64,000 nucleotides of DNA from Trifolium pratense (taxonomy: Eukaryota; Streptophyta; Magnoliopsida; Fabales; Fabaceae), in contig NC_060059.1 in NCBI RefSeq assembly GCF_020283565.1, positions 16,982,933 through 17,046,932 on the forward strand, in the 5' to 3' direction. The number at the start of each line of letters is the position of its first letter. The first letter of the stretch is position 1. Positions 13,745 through 22,864 of this stretch are shown one piece after another. Under the pieces are notes generated by a model that worked only from the letters and a program-made list of their open reading frames with translations, searched no databases and was not told where the DNA came from. The position numbers and the translations under genes were made by a program.

Positions 13745-14165
13745 AAGTAAGGTGTAGAGGGCATTACCTTTAGAAATGAGGAAGACACACCTGATTGCCA
13801 AGGGTTATATCCAACAACAATGGTTTGACTATACCTGTTCTTCTGTTGCCAATTTTACCACAATGAGGCTTTATTGATCTTAGTCTTACTACTCCATAAC
13901 ATTGGCATATTCAATGAAGACTGTCAATTTGCAAACTTGATTAGGCTTTAGTTAAGGATTTTTTCATAGAACTACCTTTCAGAGTCAATACCTCAAAAGC
14001 CTAATCAAGTTTGCAAATTGACACAGTCTTCATATGGTGTTAAATAGGCCAAGAAACAATGCTTTGCCAAAAAACTTTCCCCTCTCCATGTTCTCCCTTG
14101 GCTTTATAAACAATGTCACCACCTTTTATTCACCAAGAAAGACAAATGAATCCTTTACAGCAGGT
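13745..14165 (+). pseudogene. Degenerate Ty1/copia reverse transcriptase relic
   Basis: Conceptual translation with frameshifts shows Copia RT words. An AKGYxQQ...DYT-like block lies at about 13790-13840, and a KPNQVCKL...SSYGVK-like block at about 13998-14040, followed by remnants of the segment after it. Part of the middle is missing. A ~30-base inverted copy of the VCKL-coding segment sits at ~13914-13950 and can pair with the copy at ~13998-14032. There is no intact ORF. Confidence 0.6.
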
Positions 14166-14205
14166 TAGCAGTTACTGTCAATGTTAATCATGCGATCTAG
14201 CTTAA

Positions 14206-14585
14206 GGGCATGCTTGGTTCGAGGGAGATGGAGGGGAGGTGAGGGGTAATCTTGACCAAAAAAAGTTTTTTTTTTATTAATTTTTTTTTTAAAAATAAAA
14301 CGTTTATTATTCTTAAAAAAGTAAAATAAAAAGAAAAACAAAAAATCTCAATTATTAGAGAGATTTGATTGGTTAAAAAAACGTTTTAAATTGGTAAAAG
14401 GAATATTTTAAATTCATATAACATTTTTAAAAAAATTGTTTTTAAATTTTGTTTTTTTTCAAGAATAAAATCATTTTTTTTTATTTAGAAAAAATGATTT
14501 AATAAAAAAATATTTTTTTTTTGTCAAGATTACCCCCTCACCTCCCATCCACTCCCCTCCAATCTATCTCGAACTAAAAAGGCCC
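14206..14585. mobile_element. Tourist-like MITE with long inverted repeats
   Basis: The 380-bp element is flanked by TAA on both sides (14203-14205 and 14586-14588). Its ends are an inverted pair of roughly 60-70 bases: the left arm runs GGGCATGCTTGGTTCGAG... and the right arm ends ...CTCGAACTAAAAAGGCCC, with complementary GGGGAGGTGAGGGGTAATC and GATTACCCCCTCACCTCCC blocks. The centre is A/T-rich. TAA duplication and the GGGC start suggest PIF/Harbinger. There is no ORF. Confidence 0.7.
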
Positions 14586-14849
14586 TAAAAAAAGCCTTTC
14601 CTTGATAATAAAACTCAAAATTTCATACTCTCAATGTGTTTTTTACACTCTCTCTCTTCTCTCTTTTTATTGTTTTTTGTGACATAAAAAGAGGAAACAA
14701 AAAATTGTCCCAAAAGTTGTTAAATATAGGTTGTTCAAATTACACTACTCTATTTTTTATTGAAAAAAAGAATTTAAAACCCAAAACTATTTTCTTCAAT
14801 ATACTTTTTTTTAATCAATGAAAAAAAAACTTGTTTAAAGCTCAACTTA

Positions 14850-15199
14850 AAAATAAAATAACATATGAAATTGACGCAGCTGTGAGTAACACCAACACCG
14901 CAAGCGATGCTATTTTTTTGTAGTTGCAACAGTTAGATGAACGTAAAGCTGTCTGTTTTGCTGTGGCGATTTGGTGTATATCAAAACACCAAAATCTGAA
15001 AATGTGGTAGCCGGTTACAGAGAATGGTGCACCATAAATCATAGATCGAGCGGTGAACCTGTTAGAAGATTGGATTGTTGCAAACAGGATTCGTGGGGTG
15101 ACAAACATGTGAATTGTTGGGGCTGGCGTTCTGTTGAAACACAGAACAATCGGGTAATTCCTACTGTCATGAGGTGGGAAAGGTCAGTTGTGCGAAGGT
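14850..15199 (+). pseudogene. LINE-type RNase H region, 5' part (split by hAT element)
   Basis: Translating across frameshifts gives words typical of the region before the RNase H domain in plant LINE ORF2 proteins: a DERKAVCFAVAIW block near 14936-14976, an EDWIVANRIRG-like block near 15067-15098, and VIPTVMRWER at about 15157-15183. Stops interrupt the frame. The segment ends exactly at the 8-bp target duplication of the hAT element. Its last codon phase matches that of the 3' part beginning at 27966. Confidence 0.7.
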
Positions 15200-15337
15200 C
15201 AGGCCCGGTTTTGGGCTAGGGCAACCAGGCCCCCAGCCCAGGGCCCAACATTTTTGGGGCCTTAATTTTATTTTTTTTCAAGCCCAGCATTTAGATTTTA
15301 GGACAAGTACTTGTTATGGAGAAAATGTAACAAGAAA

Positions 15338-15430
15338 TGTGCGTCGGCCCAGTGGTTTGGGTTTCGGTCCTAAGTCATTGTAGGCTGGTGGGTTATGTGT
15401 TCGATTCCAACAAGTGACAAAGGTTTTTCC
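15338..15430 (+). mobile_element. Possible tRNA-derived SINE fragment inside the hAT element
   Basis: An A-box-like word (gtcggcccagtggttt) is followed about 65 bases later by a B-box-like word (GTGTTCGATTCC). The spacing is a little longer than in a tRNA gene. A T-rich tail follows at ~15421-15440. No tRNA cloverleaf can be drawn, so this is a SINE-like relic at best. Confidence 0.35.
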
Positions 15431-15660
15431 TTTTTTTCATTTTAAGAGATCAGAGAAAATGGGGAATTGAACCAATAATATTAAATATTGTTTCAATAAA
15501 TGACCATTTAAATTTTAAACAACTATTGTATTGAATTGTGTATACGTCTAAAAAAAAATTCCTTGTGTCATTTTAATAATATATATCAATTCATACAATA
15601 CATCACATAAACTCTTTTTTTTTTTACAGACAAACTATTTTAAATTTTTTTCCCTACAAA

Positions 15661-16778
15661 TGTTGGAACAAAATTGATTTAAAAATGTTTGCCCCTAAAT
15701 CTATAAAGGTTTTGATGATAACAAAGTATTAATTAACAAATTGGAAGGACTAAAAATTTATTTTAAGTGCGCAGATATAAGCATCATTTAAGTCCTGAGT
15801 GGAGTTCAGAGGATGTGAACTCAGAAGTTCACAAGCGCTCAGAAGATGTTGGACTTCAGAGGTTACAACGTTCAGAGGATGAAGACTTCAGAACTTCTTG
15901 TCTGTCTACAAGCTTCATCAAACTCTGAAGATCTCTTTGAAAGCTGTGAAGATTCCCTTTGCTAGTCAACTCTTCTACCAATGAAGAAAAGGACCCTTCA
16001 AGTCTGATCAGTTCAGCTACCTCTGTTTTGTCTGTCCTAACTTGAGAACGTGGGTCTTCAGTTTTGTTAGCTGAATAAGGAAAGTCCACTCTGCAGTAGT
16101 CAAAGTACCTGAAACTCTTTCTTAGTTTTGGATACAACCAACTGCATCAAGACAGACTGCTTGAAGACAAAAGGTTATCAACTCCAACGGTTCTTTTTGC
16201 AACGACTCTTTTCTAGTGGTATATATACTAGAAGATTCAGCTACAACAAATATAACAATAATCAAGAATTGAACGTGTGCTGAACAAACTCTGAACTCTG
16301 ATATACAAGCTCTGAACCTCTGTCAAGTGTTTTTGCACTTCAGCCAAATACTCTGTACTATTTGTATTTTGCTCTCTTTAGGTTCATCTAAGAGCACTTG
16401 TATATTTTTATATACTTTATTGTTACGTGTGTAACTTAAGCTTGTGTGCTTAAGTGTGAGACTTAAGCTTGTGTGCTTAAGTGTGAAGTCTTAAGCTTGT
16501 GTGCTTGAGCATTGTTGAGAAGTCTCTTGCTTGTGTGCTTGAGCAGGTGTAATCTTGTGTGATTATAGTGAAATCCCTTGGAAGTGCAAGGGGACTGGAC
16601 TACTCTCGTTTTGTGAGAGGAACCAGTATAAATTGTTTGTGTGATCTCTCTCTCCCTTTATCTTGTTATTTATTGTGTTACTTTTCCGCTGCTAACGTAG
16701 TTGAGTTAAGAACTTGAAAAAGTTTTAACTTAGCTAAAACACAATTCAACCCCCCCTTCTTGTGTTTTCACACCTTCA
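15661..16778 (+). repeat. 5' LTR of the Sirevirus
   Basis: 1118 bp, starting TGTTGGAACAAAATTG and ending CACACCTTCA (TG...CA). It equals the 3' LTR at a constant offset of 11084. The U3 part is dense in TTCAGA/TCTGAA words on both strands. The R/U5 part has tandem copies of CTTAAGCTTGTGTGCTTAAG at about 16436-16545. The 93-residue antisense reading frame at 15856-16137 is present in both LTRs but looks like a by-product of LTR sequence. Confidence 0.95.
16220..16227 (+). promoter_or_regulatory. TATA-like box of the 5' LTR
   Basis: TATATATA in the context ggTATATATActag, at about half the LTR length, is the best candidate for the retroelement promoter. The matching copy in the 3' LTR is at 27304-27311. 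The transcription start (U3/R border) would lie ~30 bases downstream. Confidence 0.5.
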
Positions 16779-16781
16779 ATT

Positions 16782-16793
16782 GGCATCAGAGCA
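16782..16793 (+). other. Primer-binding site (initiator tRNA-Met type)
   Basis: TGGCATCAGAGC starts 3 bases after the LTR end. It is one base different from the TGGTATCAGAGC complement of the plant initiator tRNA-Met 3' end that most Copia elements use. Confidence 0.85.
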
Positions 16794-16848
16794 CCTGGTC
16801 TGTTACTTTCACTTAACAGTGAGACAGTAAAGATCTTGTGAGAACACT

Positions 16849-19251
16849 ATGTCTGGAGGAGATGATAGTAGTACTAGAACAACCGGTGAAGCCGGTAATG
16901 CCAGTGGTGCTGGTGGTGGTCCTAGAAATGCTTTTGGTTATGACTACTTAAGTAATGAATCACATGAACATAGTGGCAATAGAAAAGCCCCTATATTCAA
17001 TGGTGATGCTTCATTATTTGAGTGGTGGAAAGAGAGACTGTATAGCAATATTACTGCTATTGATCATGAGTTGTGGGATTTGGTTGAGTTGGGAGTAACT
17101 TTTGAAAACTTGAATGAACATGGTAGGTTGTCCATGGAGAATAGAAAGTTACTCACACCAGCTAACCTAAAAATCTACACAAAACATCATAGAGTAAAGG
17201 ACATTGTTGTTGGTGCTATTAGACATGAGGACTATGTCAGAATAGAGAACAAGTCTACTGCTAAATCTATCTTTGATTCTATGTGTGCTACCTATGATGG
17301 TAATGAAAAGGTTCAAGAGGCTAAAGCTAGTCTTTTGATAAGACAATATGAACTTTTCACTATGCAACAAGATGAAAACATTGAGACTATGTTTACAAGG
17401 TTTCAAATCCTTGTATCTGGTCTTAAAGCTCTTAAGAGAAGTTATTCAACCTATGACCATGTTCAGAAGATTCTGAGAAGTCTTCCTATTGCTTGGAGAC
17501 CTAAGGTCACTGCAATAGAGGAAGCTCAAAATCTCAAGACTCTGAGTCTTGAAGCTCTGATAAGCAATCTCAGAAGCCATGAGATGGTTCTGGATGCTGA
17601 CTCAGAAACTAAGAAGAAGTCTAAGTCAGTGGCTTTACAGTCAACTAAGACTACTTCTAAGGCTCTTAAGACTCAGCTTCTTGATATTGAAGAAGAATCT
17701 TCTGCTGATGGTCAAGAGGATGAGATGAATGAGGATGAGTTTGCCTTATTCACCAAGTTTCAGCAATGGAACAGATTTAACAAAAGAAATTTCAGAGGAG
17801 GAAACAGCTCAAGAAATTTTGTCAGCAAAAAGGATGATCAGAAGAACTGCTTCAACTGTAAGAAGCCAGGACACTTTATTGCTGATTGTCCAGAAATGTC
17901 TGCTAAAGACAAAAGCAAACGATACAGCTCAAAGAAGCAACAATTCAAAAGCAAATTGAGAAAGAGTCTGATGGCTACTTTTGAAGAGCTATCATCTGAG
18001 GAAGAAGTTGAGGAAGAAGAAGAAGCAAATCTAGCCCTAATGGCTTCAACTGACTCAGATGTAGACTCAGACGATGAATCAGAATCAGATTCAGAAGTAA
18101 CTGATGAGGTATTTTCTGATTGTTCTAAATCTCAACTTATAACTGCACTTAACAAGGTTATTGAGAAACATCTCAGAGTGTTAAGTAAACAAAAAGTTTT
18201 ACAAGAAAACCTTAACACTCTGACTGAACAAGCAGAACATTTTCAAGGTCTATATCAAGAAACTCTGAATAGAGTAAATGATCTTGAAAAGGGTTGTGCT
18301 GTGTGTCACAAACCTACTGATGAGCAAGAAATGGCTCTTCAACAGTTTGTGCATCTCAACCTTGGTAAGAGCAAAGCTGCTAATCTTGTTTATAATGTCA
18401 TGAGACATAGAGGAGAGGGAGTTGGCTATGAATATGGTAGAACATATTCAAAGCTAAAGACCTATCCCAAAAAGGTTGGAAAATCTTGGGTTTACTATGT
18501 TGTACCTCAGAGTGAGGAAGGAAAGAAATTTGGTACTCTGGAAGATGAGGATAATAATCTGAGAGATTTGGGAAATGACAACTCAGAGGAACCAAGTTCC
18601 TCAGGATCTGGGAAGAAAAGCTCAGAAGATAAAAGCTATTCAGAACTTGACAGTATTAGTTCAGATGTTCTGAAAGTTTCAAAATCTGAGACTTCAACTT
18701 CTGGAACCAGAGGAATTCTAGTTCATGAGAAAAGTCAACCTAAAGGTTCAAAAGTTTTTAAAAGAAAGTCAAACCTCAAACCTCAGAGGCAACATAGGAC
18801 TAAGGTTATTTATGATTCTAGAGTCAGTAAATATAACCAGTCAAATCAATGGACTGGTGATAAATACAAACTCTGGGAGCATAAACAATCCAAGTCCTGG
18901 AATAATAACAGAACTCAAACTAAGAAACATTTTCAAAAGAGTTATTATTCCAAACCAAAATCTTTCTCTCACACTCAACAACACAGTAAACATTTGTGGA
19001 CTAACAAGCGTGGACCCAGAAGATGGGTACCAAAAGCTGAAATTATGTATCATTCAGATTTACCAACTAGGAAAGGATATGTCCTACCTAGAGTATGGAA
19101 ACAAGTCCTATGCAAAGGAAGAAGGGCTTATGTCCTTGACCAATGGCTGACAAGTTCTCAAGTGAACAATCAGAACTTGATCAATGAAGAGGAAGAATAT
19201 TGGGATGACTTTATCATTAACTGTGATAAAGAGTTCCACCATAGTGATTAA
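16849..19251 (+). CDS. gag: Sirevirus Gag (capsid/nucleocapsid) protein
   Basis: 800 aa, first ATG after the PBS. Residues ~45-250 match the Copia gag region ([17 protein letters not shown], later [12 protein letters not shown]). A zinc knuckle [14 protein letters not shown] (CX2CX4HX4C) lies at residues 334-347. It is followed by an acidic region (~380-430), a coiled-coil-like stretch (~440-490) and a long Ser/Lys-rich C-terminal extension, which makes it much larger than an ordinary Copia gag, as is usual in Sireviruses. An RTQT word at residues 688-691 resembles the dynein light chain 8 (LC8) binding anchor; LC8 binding has been reported for Sirevirus Gag. The ORF ends with TAA at 19249-19251 and pol continues in the -1 frame. 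Confidence 0.92.
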   Translation: MSGGDDSSTRTTGEAGNASGAGGGPRNAFGYDYLSNESHEHSGNRKAPIFNGDASLFEWWKERLYSNITAIDHELWDLVELGVTFENLNEHGRLSMENRKLLTPANLKIYTKHHRVKDIVVGAIRHEDYVRIENKSTAKSIFDSMCATYDGNEKVQEAKASLLIRQYELFTMQQDENIETMFTRFQILVSGLKALKRSYSTYDHVQKILRSLPIAWRPKVTAIEEAQNLKTLSLEALISNLRSHEMVLDADSETKKKSKSVALQSTKTTSKALKTQLLDIEEESSADGQEDEMNEDEFALFTKFQQWNRFNKRNFRGGNSSRNFVSKKDDQKNCFNCKKPGHFIADCPEMSAKDKSKRYSSKKQQFKSKLRKSLMATFEELSSEEEVEEEEEANLALMASTDSDVDSDDESESDSEVTDEVFSDCSKSQLITALNKVIEKHLRVLSKQKVLQENLNTLTEQAEHFQGLYQETLNRVNDLEKGCAVCHKPTDEQEMALQQFVHLNLGKSKAANLVYNVMRHRGEGVGYEYGRTYSKLKTYPKKVGKSWVYYVVPQSEEGKKFGTLEDEDNNLRDLGNDNSEEPSSSGSGKKSSEDKSYSELDSISSDVLKVSKSETSTSGTRGILVHEKSQPKGSKVFKRKSNLKPQRQHRTKVIYDSRVSKYNQSNQWTGDKYKLWEHKQSKSWNNNRTQTKKHFQKSYYSKPKSFSHTQQHSKHLWTNKRGPRRWVPKAEIMYHSDLPTRKGYVLPRVWKQVLCKGRRAYVLDQWLTSSQVNNQNLINEEEEYWDDFIINCDKEFHHSD

Positions 19252-19253
19252 AG

Positions 19254-22200
19254 TTGTTTCTCATACAGCCTATCACTCAAAGAAGTATCATGAATCATTC
19301 ATGGTATCTGGATAGTGGGTGTTCAAGGCACATGACTGGTGACAAGCAACTGTTTTCCAAGCTAACCATGAAAGAAGGAGGTTCTGTTGGCTTTGGAGGA
19401 AATCAGAAAGGAAAGATAATAGGTACAGGTACAGTAGGTAATTCTTCCCTATCTATTAATGATGTTTGGTTAGTTGATGGACTTAAACATAATCTTTTGA
19501 GCATAAGTCAATTTTGCGACAATGGTTATGTAGTCATTTTTAATAAGGAATCATGTACTGTAACTAAACAATCTGATAATTCCGTTATCTTCAAAGGTCT
19601 GAGAAAGAACAATGTTTATAAAATTAATCTTTCTGACTTGAATGAACAAAAAGTGATGTGTCTTTTGACATTGAGTGAAGAAAAATGGATCTGGCATAAG
19701 AGGTTGGGCCATGCTAACTGGAGGTTAATCTCCAAGCTTAGCAAGCTTGACCTTGTCAGAGGTTTACCTAAAATCAAATATCACTCAAACACACTTTGTG
19801 GTTCATGTCAAAAAGGAAAGATTACAAAATCATCTTTTAAACCTAAGAACATTGTCTCTACCTCAAGACCATTGGAACTTCTTCACATTGATCTCTTTGG
19901 GCCAGTTCAAACTGCCTCTATCAATGGAAAGAAGTATGGATTAGTAATTGTTGATGATTACAGTAGATGGACTTGGGTAAAATTCCTAAGAACAAAAGAT
20001 GAAGCTTATGATGAGTTTAGCATCTTCTGCAAACAAATTCAAAATGAAAAAGGCTACACTATTTTAAAAGTTAGAAGTGATCATGGTGGAGAATTTGAAA
20101 ATGAACCTTTTGAAAACTTTTGTGAAAAATATGGCATTCTGCATGAATTCTCTTCTCCTAGAACTCCTCAACAAAATGGGGTTGTAGAAAGGAAGAATAG
20201 AACTCTGCAAGAAATGGCCAGAACCATGATGCATGAAACAAATGTAGCAAAGTTTTTATGGGCAGAAGCTGTAAACACAGCATGTTATGTTCAAAATAGA
20301 ATCTATATCAGATCTAAGTTGAACAAGACTGCTTATGAATTGTTCAAAGGAAGAAAACCTGATATTTCTTATTTTCATCAGTTTGGATGTACATGTTATA
20401 TCTTAAACAACAAAGTCCATCTAAAGAAATTTGATGCTAGAGGTTATAAGGGTATCTTTATAGGATACTCTGAACGCTCAAAAGCATACAGACTGTATAT
20501 TTCTGAAACACATACTGTGGAAGAAACTATGCATGTCAAATTTGATGACAAAGAGCCTGACCAAGTGTCAGAGCTTGTGGAAGGTTTGTCTAGATTTCAG
20601 GTATCAGAGGATCAATATTCAGATATTCCAAACTACTCAGAACATCCATTCTCTGAAGTACCTCTGAGCACAATAGTTCCTACAGACTCTGAACAACCAA
20701 GAACTGAAGCATCTGCTGAACCTGATGTTGATGAGTCTGAAGATGATGAGCCCCCAAGAAATACTTTCAAATACAAATCATCACATCCAGAGGAACTGAT
20801 ATTAGGCAACAAGGATAGTCCAAGGAAGACAAGATCTCAACTGAGAAATGAGGAATCATTAGTTGGTCTTATCTCAATGATGGAACCTTCAAAGATTGAT
20901 GAAGCTCTGAAGGATGATGCTTGGATTGTAGCAATGCAAGAAGAGCTGAATCAATTCCAAAGGAATGATGTATGGACTCTAGTGCCTAAACCATCACACA
21001 AGAACATTATTGGAACAAAATGGGTATTCAGAAACAAGCTGAATGAACAAGGTGAAGTGGTAAGGAACAAGGCTAGATTGGTTGCACAAGGTTATAGTCA
21101 ACAAGAGGGGATTGACTATACTGAAACCTTTGCACCAGTTGCTAGACTTGAAGCAATCAGGTTACTTCTATCTTATGCTGTTAATCATGGAATAACCTTA
21201 TATCAGATGGATGTTAAAAGTGCCTTCTTAAATGGTTTTATTTCTGAAGAAGTGTATGTTAAGCAACCTCCTGGTTTTGAAGATATCTCAAACCCAGAAC
21301 ATGTTTTCAAACTGAAGAAATCACTGTATGGTCTGAAACAAGCTCCCAGAGCTTGGTATGATAGACTCAGTAATTTCCTTCTTGAAAAAGGTTTTGAAAA
21401 AGGAAAGGTTGACTGCACACTCTTTAGAAAAACAACCAAAGAAGACATTTTAATTATTCAAATTTATGTTGATGATATTATTTTTGGTTCAACTAATGCT
21501 GCTTTGTGCAAGAATTTTTCTAAGATAATGCAGGATGAATTTGAAATGAGCATGATGGGAGAGTTGAAGTTCTTTCTTGGAATTCAAATCAATCAGAAGA
21601 AGGAAGGAACTTATGTTCATCAATCAAAATACACTAAAGAACTTCTGAAGAAATTCAATTTAGATGACTGCAAGATAATGAATACTCCTATGCATCCAAC
21701 TACCAACATGGGGAAGTCAGATGATGAAGGAAAGGTAGATCAAAAGGTCTACAGAGGTATGATTGGTTCCTTACTCTATCTGACAGCCTCTAGACCAGAT
21801 ATTCTATTCAGTGTTTGCTTATGTGCAAGATTCCAGTCAGATCCCAGAGAATCTCATCTTACTGCTGTAAAGAGAATCTTTAGGTATCTGAAAGGAACAA
21901 CTAATCTTGGACTTCTCTATAAGAAATCCAATGATTATGTGCTAAATGGATTCTGTGATGCTGACTATGCTGGAGATAAAATTGAAAGAAAATCCACAAG
22001 TGGCAATTGTCAATTTGTTGGTGAAAACCTTATCTCCTGGGCTAGTAAGAGACAAACTACTATAGCTTTGTCTACAGCGGAAGCAGAATACATTTCAGCA
22101 GCTAAGTGTTGCACACAACTACTCTGGCTAAAATATCAGTTAGAAGATTATCAGGTAAGCAGTAACAATATTCCTTTATATTGTGATAATACTGCAGCCA

Positions 22201-22412
22201 TTCATTTATCTAAAAATCCTATTCTACACTCTAGAGCCAAACATATTGAAATTAAACACCATTTTATCAGAGATTATGTTCAGAGAGGCATTATAGATAT
22301 TAAGTTTGTTGATACTGAAAATCAATGGGCTGATATATTTACTAAAGCTTTATCTGTTGAAAGATTTGATTTTATAAAGAAACATCTGAACATGTTTTCA
22401 ATCTCTGAATGA
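19254..22412 (+). CDS. pol: Sirevirus Pol polyprotein (protease, integrase, RT, RNase H)
   Basis: An uninterrupted frame of ~1052 codons, open from 19248. The first ATG is at 19290 and 19254 is a TTG, so the start is uncertain and pol is probably made by recoding or reinitiation. Domains in order: aspartic protease (DSGCS, Asp codon 19311); integrase zinc region (HKRLGH...CGSC); integrase core with Asp codons at 19890 and 20079 and Glu at 20187, a DD(35)E spacing; reverse transcriptase with the YVDD box at 21465-21476; RNase H ([28 protein letters not shown]). All catalytic motifs I checked are intact. Gag (frame 1) and pol (frame 0) overlap by only 4 bases and I see no classic slippery heptamer. 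Confidence 0.93.
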   Translation: MFLIQPITQRSIMNHSWYLDSGCSRHMTGDKQLFSKLTMKEGGSVGFGGNQKGKIIGTGTVGNSSLSINDVWLVDGLKHNLLSISQFCDNGYVVIFNKESCTVTKQSDNSVIFKGLRKNNVYKINLSDLNEQKVMCLLTLSEEKWIWHKRLGHANWRLISKLSKLDLVRGLPKIKYHSNTLCGSCQKGKITKSSFKPKNIVSTSRPLELLHIDLFGPVQTASINGKKYGLVIVDDYSRWTWVKFLRTKDEAYDEFSIFCKQIQNEKGYTILKVRSDHGGEFENEPFENFCEKYGILHEFSSPRTPQQNGVVERKNRTLQEMARTMMHETNVAKFLWAEAVNTACYVQNRIYIRSKLNKTAYELFKGRKPDISYFHQFGCTCYILNNKVHLKKFDARGYKGIFIGYSERSKAYRLYISETHTVEETMHVKFDDKEPDQVSELVEGLSRFQVSEDQYSDIPNYSEHPFSEVPLSTIVPTDSEQPRTEASAEPDVDESEDDEPPRNTFKYKSSHPEELILGNKDSPRKTRSQLRNEESLVGLISMMEPSKIDEALKDDAWIVAMQEELNQFQRNDVWTLVPKPSHKNIIGTKWVFRNKLNEQGEVVRNKARLVAQGYSQQEGIDYTETFAPVARLEAIRLLLSYAVNHGITLYQMDVKSAFLNGFISEEVYVKQPPGFEDISNPEHVFKLKKSLYGLKQAPRAWYDRLSNFLLEKGFEKGKVDCTLFRKTTKEDILIIQIYVDDIIFGSTNAALCKNFSKIMQDEFEMSMMGELKFFLGIQINQKKEGTYVHQSKYTKELLKKFNLDDCKIMNTPMHPTTNMGKSDDEGKVDQKVYRGMIGSLLYLTASRPDILFSVCLCARFQSDPRESHLTAVKRIFRYLKGTTNLGLLYKKSNDYVLNGFCDADYAGDKIERKSTSGNCQFVGENLISWASKRQTTIALSTAEAEYISAAKCCTQLLWLKYQLEDYQVSSNNIPLYCDNTAAIHLSKNPILHSRAKHIEIKHHFIRDYVQRGIIDIKFVDTENQWADIFTKALSVERFDFIKKHLNMFSISE

Positions 22413-22864
22413 AAAATTGTTTTTGGCAATTAAAGTGTAAGAGGTTATGTATATCAGAACTTATGATTCAGAACATCTGAAACACAAGCTCTGAAGTACT
22501 TGACTCTGATAGAGAATTTTAAATAACTCAGAGGCTCTGAACTATTTAAGTGGGAAACGTTCAGTATTCACTGCTGAACAGTTGTCCATTAAAATAGCAG
22601 TTACCGAGTAAATTTTCTGCACGTGGTCTACGTGTGTCAGGTAGTGGGTGGTTAATGATGATTTTTGGTATTCAACTTTCTGTCAATTAGCGTAACTTCC
22701 CAAATTTGCTATTTTCGTGTTAACTGTACTCATTTAAATAAACTTACACAATACACTTGCACACTATTCACTTTCACAACCTACACTTTCATATTCTCTC
22801 TAAACCTCCAACACAATTTCTTTCTCTCTCGCTAGTTTTCCAAACCTTACCCTAATCTCCAACA
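22413..22864 (+). promoter_or_regulatory. Pol-to-third-ORF spacer with promoter-like leader
   Basis: The first ~150 bases repeat the TTCAGA/TCTGAA words that crowd the LTR U3 (about eight between 22450 and 22580). Further on, CATTTAAATAAAC at 22731-22743 resembles a TATA box. From there to the ATG at 22865 the sequence is C/T- and A-rich with no ATG, and the start context is AACAATGGC, close to the plant optimum. A separate promoter for the third ORF is inference; a splice acceptor is the main alternative. Confidence 0.45.

Noticed and set aside
15856..16137. 93-residue antisense ORF in both LTRs
   Set aside because: It is identical in the two LTRs because the LTRs are identical. Composition follows the repeated TTCAGA words and no domain is seen.
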